Notes under the pieces: model-generated
The model's input: the letters and a program-made list of their open reading frames with translations, nothing else
Told to the model about the DNA's origin: nothing
Database searches by the model: none
Assembly (NCBI GenBank): GCA_913062625.1
Contig: CAJXWP010000024.1
Span: 1-34,124, forward strand
Direction: 5' to 3'
Origin: an uncultured Haliea sp.
Lineage (GTDB): Bacteria > Pseudomonadota > Gammaproteobacteria > Pseudomonadales > Halieaceae
Length of the DNA stretch: 34,124 bases
Program-made: the position numbers and the translations under genes
Shown here: piece by piece, positions 30,860 to 34,124 of the stretch
Numbering within the stretch: the first letter of the stretch is position 1
Layout: the number at the start of each line of letters is the position of its first letter

Positions 30860-33235
30860 ATGATGAATATACGCTATAAGCATAAATCCAAATTCCCCGC
30901 CTATTTTCGTTGCTCGCTGCTGGCATTCGCGACTACTGCGACGAGTAGTCCACTGATGGCAGCCGCACTGGAGGAAGTCATTGTTATGGCGCAGAAGCGG
31001 GAGGAGAACCTCCAAGATGCGCCGATGTCTATTACGGCGATACAGGGAGCCGAGCTGGAGGCCATGCAAATCACCAGCTTTGATGACGTTGCACGGGCCA
31101 GCCCCAGCATCACCTTTACCCCTTACCCCAACTCCGGGAATACACTGATCCTGTACATGCGGGGTCAGGGGGTGTCCGATCCCGGACAGGTCACCATCGA
31201 TGGCTCAGTGGGGCTCTACCAGGATGGCTTCTATCTTTCTCGCCCCCAATCTTCAACTATCGATCTGGCAGACCTTGCGCGGGTGGAAGTGTTGCGCGGC
31301 CCACAGGGAACACTGTACGGGCGCAACACCACTGGTGGTGCAGTCAATCTGATTTCCAACCGACCAACCGGGGAGTTCGGATTCAAGGAAAAGCTGAGCG
31401 CGGGCAACCGTGACCAATTTCGTTCGCTAACCACGCTGGAATTGCCGGCCTGGAAAGGCGTTGCTACCAAGTTTGCCTTCCTTGCCAGTTCCATTGACGG
31501 CTACGTGGATAATCTGGGTAACGGTGAAGATTTTGGTATGGAAGAACAGCTTGCGGGTCGTTTCGATCTCAGCTGGGAAGTGACAGAGACGTTCGTCGCG
31601 GATTACTTCTTCGAGAAGGGCAATCTGGACTCAACGCCGAGCTACTATCAGAACGAAGCGTGGGACGGTCAGGTCATCGTGATTGAAGGCACACCATACA
31701 CTTACTTTGAAAATGCTGGGGAGTTCCGCTCATCCTCATACCGACCGATCGATCTGCCAAAAAGTAAGTCTGACTATACGATGAATGCACTCACCCTTAA
31801 CTGGGAGATTAACGACTTGATGTCTATTCGCTCCCTAACGGGTTACCGCACACTGGACTGGCGCGCCCAGCAGAACTTTGCCGAGGCCTTCGGTTTCATT
31901 ACTAGCACCGACCCGAATTTTCCGCTACAGCCATTTCCGATCACTTTTATCTCGGACAATGAGATCAATACTGATCAGTTTTCACAGGAGCTTACCCTTA
32001 TTGGCGAAACCGAGAGCGGTGCCATCGATTATGTGGCAGGGCTGTACTATTTTGATGAGAGCAGCAAATCAGACGGCTATGGCGTGCAGATCGCGCTGGG
32101 CACCGAAATCACGACGACCCGAAATGTCACCGCAGACTCCACTTCTTACGCAGCCTATGGTCAAGCCACCTGGACGCCATCCATACTGGATGACAATCTG
32201 CATGTGACGCTGGGCGGCCGCTATACCAAGGATAAACGTAAGGCGACACGCGATCTTATTAGTGTAACCGACGGGGTGATTGATCCGAGCAAATCCCAGA
32301 CGGACGCGTTTAACAACGACACCTACAGTAAGTTCAATCCGGCGTCGACGCTGGCCTATGACTGGACTGCAGACCTAAATACGTACGTCAAAGTTGCCAC
32401 CGGCTATAAGGCCGGAGGCTCCAGTGAGTCCGGACCGACAGATCAATTCGAAAACACAGTCGAGCCTGAAAACGTCACGTCGTATGAGATCGGGCTAAAG
32501 TCGCAATGGCTGGACAATCGCGTCCGTGCCAATTTCGCATTATTTGAAAGCCAGTTCGATGATATGCAGTTAGCGTTTGCAGTTGACCCGCTCGATCCTT
32601 CCATAGTCCAAAGCTACAACGCAGGTAAGGCGGCCGTGCGCGGTCTCGAGGCAGATATTGCAGTGCAAGCACTCGATAACCTCCAAGTTAGCTTGCAGTA
32701 TTCCTACTTGGACCCCGATATCAAAGAAGTTGAGGCACTAGCCGGTACCGTGTTTGATCCGGCTGTGAATCCGGCTGCCACCGGAGTGTACGCAGTGGGC
32801 GAAAATATTGCGGAAGCCTTCACTTTACCCTATGCACCCGAGAACAGCCTGTTACTGGCAATTGATACCACGTTGTATGAGGAAAATGGTTATAACGTTT
32901 CGGCGCACGTGGACTACCGGTACCAGTCTTCTATTTACGCCACGGCTACCGCCGGCAAGGACATACCAGGGAGAAACAACTGGAAAGTTCCCTCCTATGG
33001 ACTGTTCAATGCACGTATCGCTTTATCGTTCGAACTGTCCCGCGGTGGCAGTATTGAACTGGCTCTGTGGGGCGAAAACTTAGCCGACAAGGAATACCCT
33101 TCGCAAGTAATCGGCTTGGGTAGCGCTGTGCCAGCCCAGAATCAGTTAGGCCAAGTAGTCTATGGCTATGTAGAGAGCGCGAAGGCCTGGTCTGAGCCGC
33201 GCAGCATCGGGGTGGATCTGAACTACGAGTTCTGA
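30860..33235 (+). CDS. TonB-dependent outer-membrane receptor
   Basis: 791 residues from ATG 30860 (AAGGA six bases upstream). Signal peptide ends near AALEE; TonB box-like segment EEVIVMAQKREEN. Plug domain: DAPMSITAIQGAELEAMQ, RASPSITFTPYPNSGNTLIL, RVEVLRGPQGTLYGRNTTGG with AVNLISNRPTGEFG. Barrel strands through SYEIGLKSQWLDNRVRANFA and WGENLADKEYPSQVIG, ending in Phe (GVDLNYEF), the outer-membrane insertion signal. Complete. The family imports siderophores, cobalamin, glycans or lipophilic molecules. No Fur box lies upstream, unlike typical siderophore receptors, and the operon with MDR and sulfotransferase points to an organic substrate. That assignment is inference. Confidence 0.95.
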   Translation: MMNIRYKHKSKFPAYFRCSLLAFATTATSSPLMAAALEEVIVMAQKREENLQDAPMSITAIQGAELEAMQITSFDDVARASPSITFTPYPNSGNTLILYMRGQGVSDPGQVTIDGSVGLYQDGFYLSRPQSSTIDLADLARVEVLRGPQGTLYGRNTTGGAVNLISNRPTGEFGFKEKLSAGNRDQFRSLTTLELPAWKGVATKFAFLASSIDGYVDNLGNGEDFGMEEQLAGRFDLSWEVTETFVADYFFEKGNLDSTPSYYQNEAWDGQVIVIEGTPYTYFENAGEFRSSSYRPIDLPKSKSDYTMNALTLNWEINDLMSIRSLTGYRTLDWRAQQNFAEAFGFITSTDPNFPLQPFPITFISDNEINTDQFSQELTLIGETESGAIDYVAGLYYFDESSKSDGYGVQIALGTEITTTRNVTADSTSYAAYGQATWTPSILDDNLHVTLGGRYTKDKRKATRDLISVTDGVIDPSKSQTDAFNNDTYSKFNPASTLAYDWTADLNTYVKVATGYKAGGSSESGPTDQFENTVEPENVTSYEIGLKSQWLDNRVRANFALFESQFDDMQLAFAVDPLDPSIVQSYNAGKAAVRGLEADIAVQALDNLQVSLQYSYLDPDIKEVEALAGTVFDPAVNPAATGVYAVGENIAEAFTLPYAPENSLLLAIDTTLYEENGYNVSAHVDYRYQSSIYATATAGKDIPGRNNWKVPSYGLFNARIALSFELSRGGSIELALWGENLADKEYPSQVIGLGSAVPAQNQLGQVVYGYVESAKAWSEPRSIGVDLNYEF

Positions 33236-34124
33236 CGCGATAGGAAAGCCAACACGGCCTGCTTGAATCGTACGGGATCTTCCATGTCCGATCATGGGAG
33301 CTCTCTCATTCAGTTCTCGCAGGCCTAGTAGGTTCTTGGAAAAGATTCACAGAGGAGTTGTGATCTGAAAGTTTAACCATCAGCGCAATATCGTGATTTG
33401 ATGGTTTAGAAGTAGCAAGCCCCTAGTATTGTAGATGCCCTGTAATCGTATCCTTGATTGTCTTGTCGTCTAACACGTCTAGGTCCTTCTGAGTAAGCGC
33501 TAATAGTAGCTCAATCCGGTTCACAACAGCCCTATCTATCTTGGTAGCAAGCTTTTTTGATGGACGATGAAGGCTATACCGCAGTTGTCTATAGCTCAGA
33601 AGGTGTTGCTGGTGCCGTTGGATTGTATAGCCTATATAAAAGCCGGAAGGTCTTGGCTTTAGATCAGGAATTGTCAGAGCAGATTGTCACCTTAGAGCGG
33701 GCTTATGCCGTGAAGCTCTACTGTGCTGCTATATCACTAGTTGGTGCTAAAAGATGACCCGCAACCATATTATCAGCCACTGACAAGGTGAGATTGCCTG
33801 TCATGGGTCGTCAGTGCCGGTGTCTGCCGATCACTTAGGCCCTGGGATGAGTCTTCATTGATAATCCAGCGAGGCGAAAGCTCTAGGCATAGAGAATAAT
33901 CAAAGCCCTTTGTCAATTAATCTAAGCGTTCTCACGAAACTGGTAGTTTAGCCGCCACGTCAGATCTAAGCGTACTTGACCCGCTCCATGTGGAGCGGCG
34001 GTAATTGTATATAGCGTAAACTATCTATATATCAGGTTCAAATTGTCTATATTGCCACTCAATATCCGTTTGTTATTCTTATTTCTATAAAGCTTATGTT
34101 TACTTCGTATATACGTTGTATATA
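33236..34124. other. Gene-poor right end with hairpins and broken open frames
   Basis: About 890 bases. Hairpins: CTTCCATG/CATGGGAG (33279-33300, one GU pair, 43 bases after the receptor stop), AACCATCA/TGATGGTT (33375-33406) and CCGCTCC/GGAGCGG (33981-33998, 4-base loop). A plus-strand frame 33560-33757 (MDDEGYTAVVYSSEGVAGAV, then GLYSLYKSRKVLALDQELSE) has protein character but no ribosome binding site. A minus-strand frame opposite and downstream (KKLATKIDRAVVNRIELLLA, then LTQKDLDVLDDKTIKDTITG, stop near 33428) has no start codon. They may be scraps of one rearranged gene. From 34005 to the end the DNA is very AT-rich with TATATAG/CTATATA inverted repeats. Confidence 0.45.

Noticed and set aside
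30539-31069. 176-codon minus-strand open frame
   Set aside because: It spans the end of the sulfotransferase and start of the TonB receptor, both strongly supported; its sequence shows no domain.
33981-33998. GC-rich hairpin considered as an integron attC or phage attachment site
   Set aside because: No attC core (RYYYAAC/GTTRRRY) and no integrase gene in view; kept only as a hairpin.

Overview
The window looks like chromosomal DNA of a free-living, probably marine, gammaproteobacterium (Halieaceae/Spongiibacteraceae/BD1-7-like). This is inferred from the mix of yciB/yciI/yciV/yciO-type housekeeping genes, a long OprB-type porin, a TonB-dependent receptor, sulfotransferases, an LLM flavoprotein and SDR/MDR oxidoreductases. 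No rRNA, tRNA or CRISPR array was seen.

Layout. 1-5.7 kb: accessory genes, namely a GT10 fucosyltransferase, a decayed IS6-type transposase, a DUF805 membrane protein, a DksA/TraR-like zinc finger protein, a TFIIB-type zinc ribbon protein, an LLM oxidoreductase and a sulfotransferase. 5.8-10.3 kb, minus strand: a compact chain yciB - yciI - SH3/anchor protein - cyclophilin - pdxJ - SnoaL-like protein, ending in a broken PHB-depolymerase-like esterase. 10.3-11.9 kb, plus strand: a PHP phosphoesterase (yciV type) and a YciO/Sua5 family protein. 12-14 kb: small proteins (YrhK type, a signal-peptide/one-helix protein behind a Fur-like box, and a 17-residue-repeat protein) in a gene-poor stretch.

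14.2-21.3 kb is the most interesting part. A near-perfect Fur box lies between a minus-strand OprB-like porin and a plus-strand run: secreted multicopper oxidase, long RelA/SpoT homologue (RSH), 51-codon ORF, MFS transporter. The run closes with a strong intrinsic terminator. The RSH keeps its synthetase motifs, has altered hydrolase residues and lacks the C-terminal ACT domain. The RSH, small ORF and MFS gene are joined by 4-base stop/start overlaps. A ferritin gene converges on this run, and a DUF6607 gene with its own Fur-like box follows. I infer an iron-responsive locus joining envelope metal oxidation and import to (p)ppGpp signalling.

24-27.4 kb, minus strand: GST, SDR and CurA-type NADP oxidoreductase. 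A 225-bp direct repeat (about 93% identical) flanks the SDR/oxidoreductase pair. 27.8-33.2 kb, plus strand: a probable operon of TetR regulator, quinone-oxidoreductase-like MDR, sulfotransferase (paralogue of the one at 4.5-5.7 kb) and TonB-dependent receptor, suggesting uptake and modification of a lipophilic substrate. The right end (33.2-34.1 kb) is gene-poor, AT-rich and hairpin-rich.
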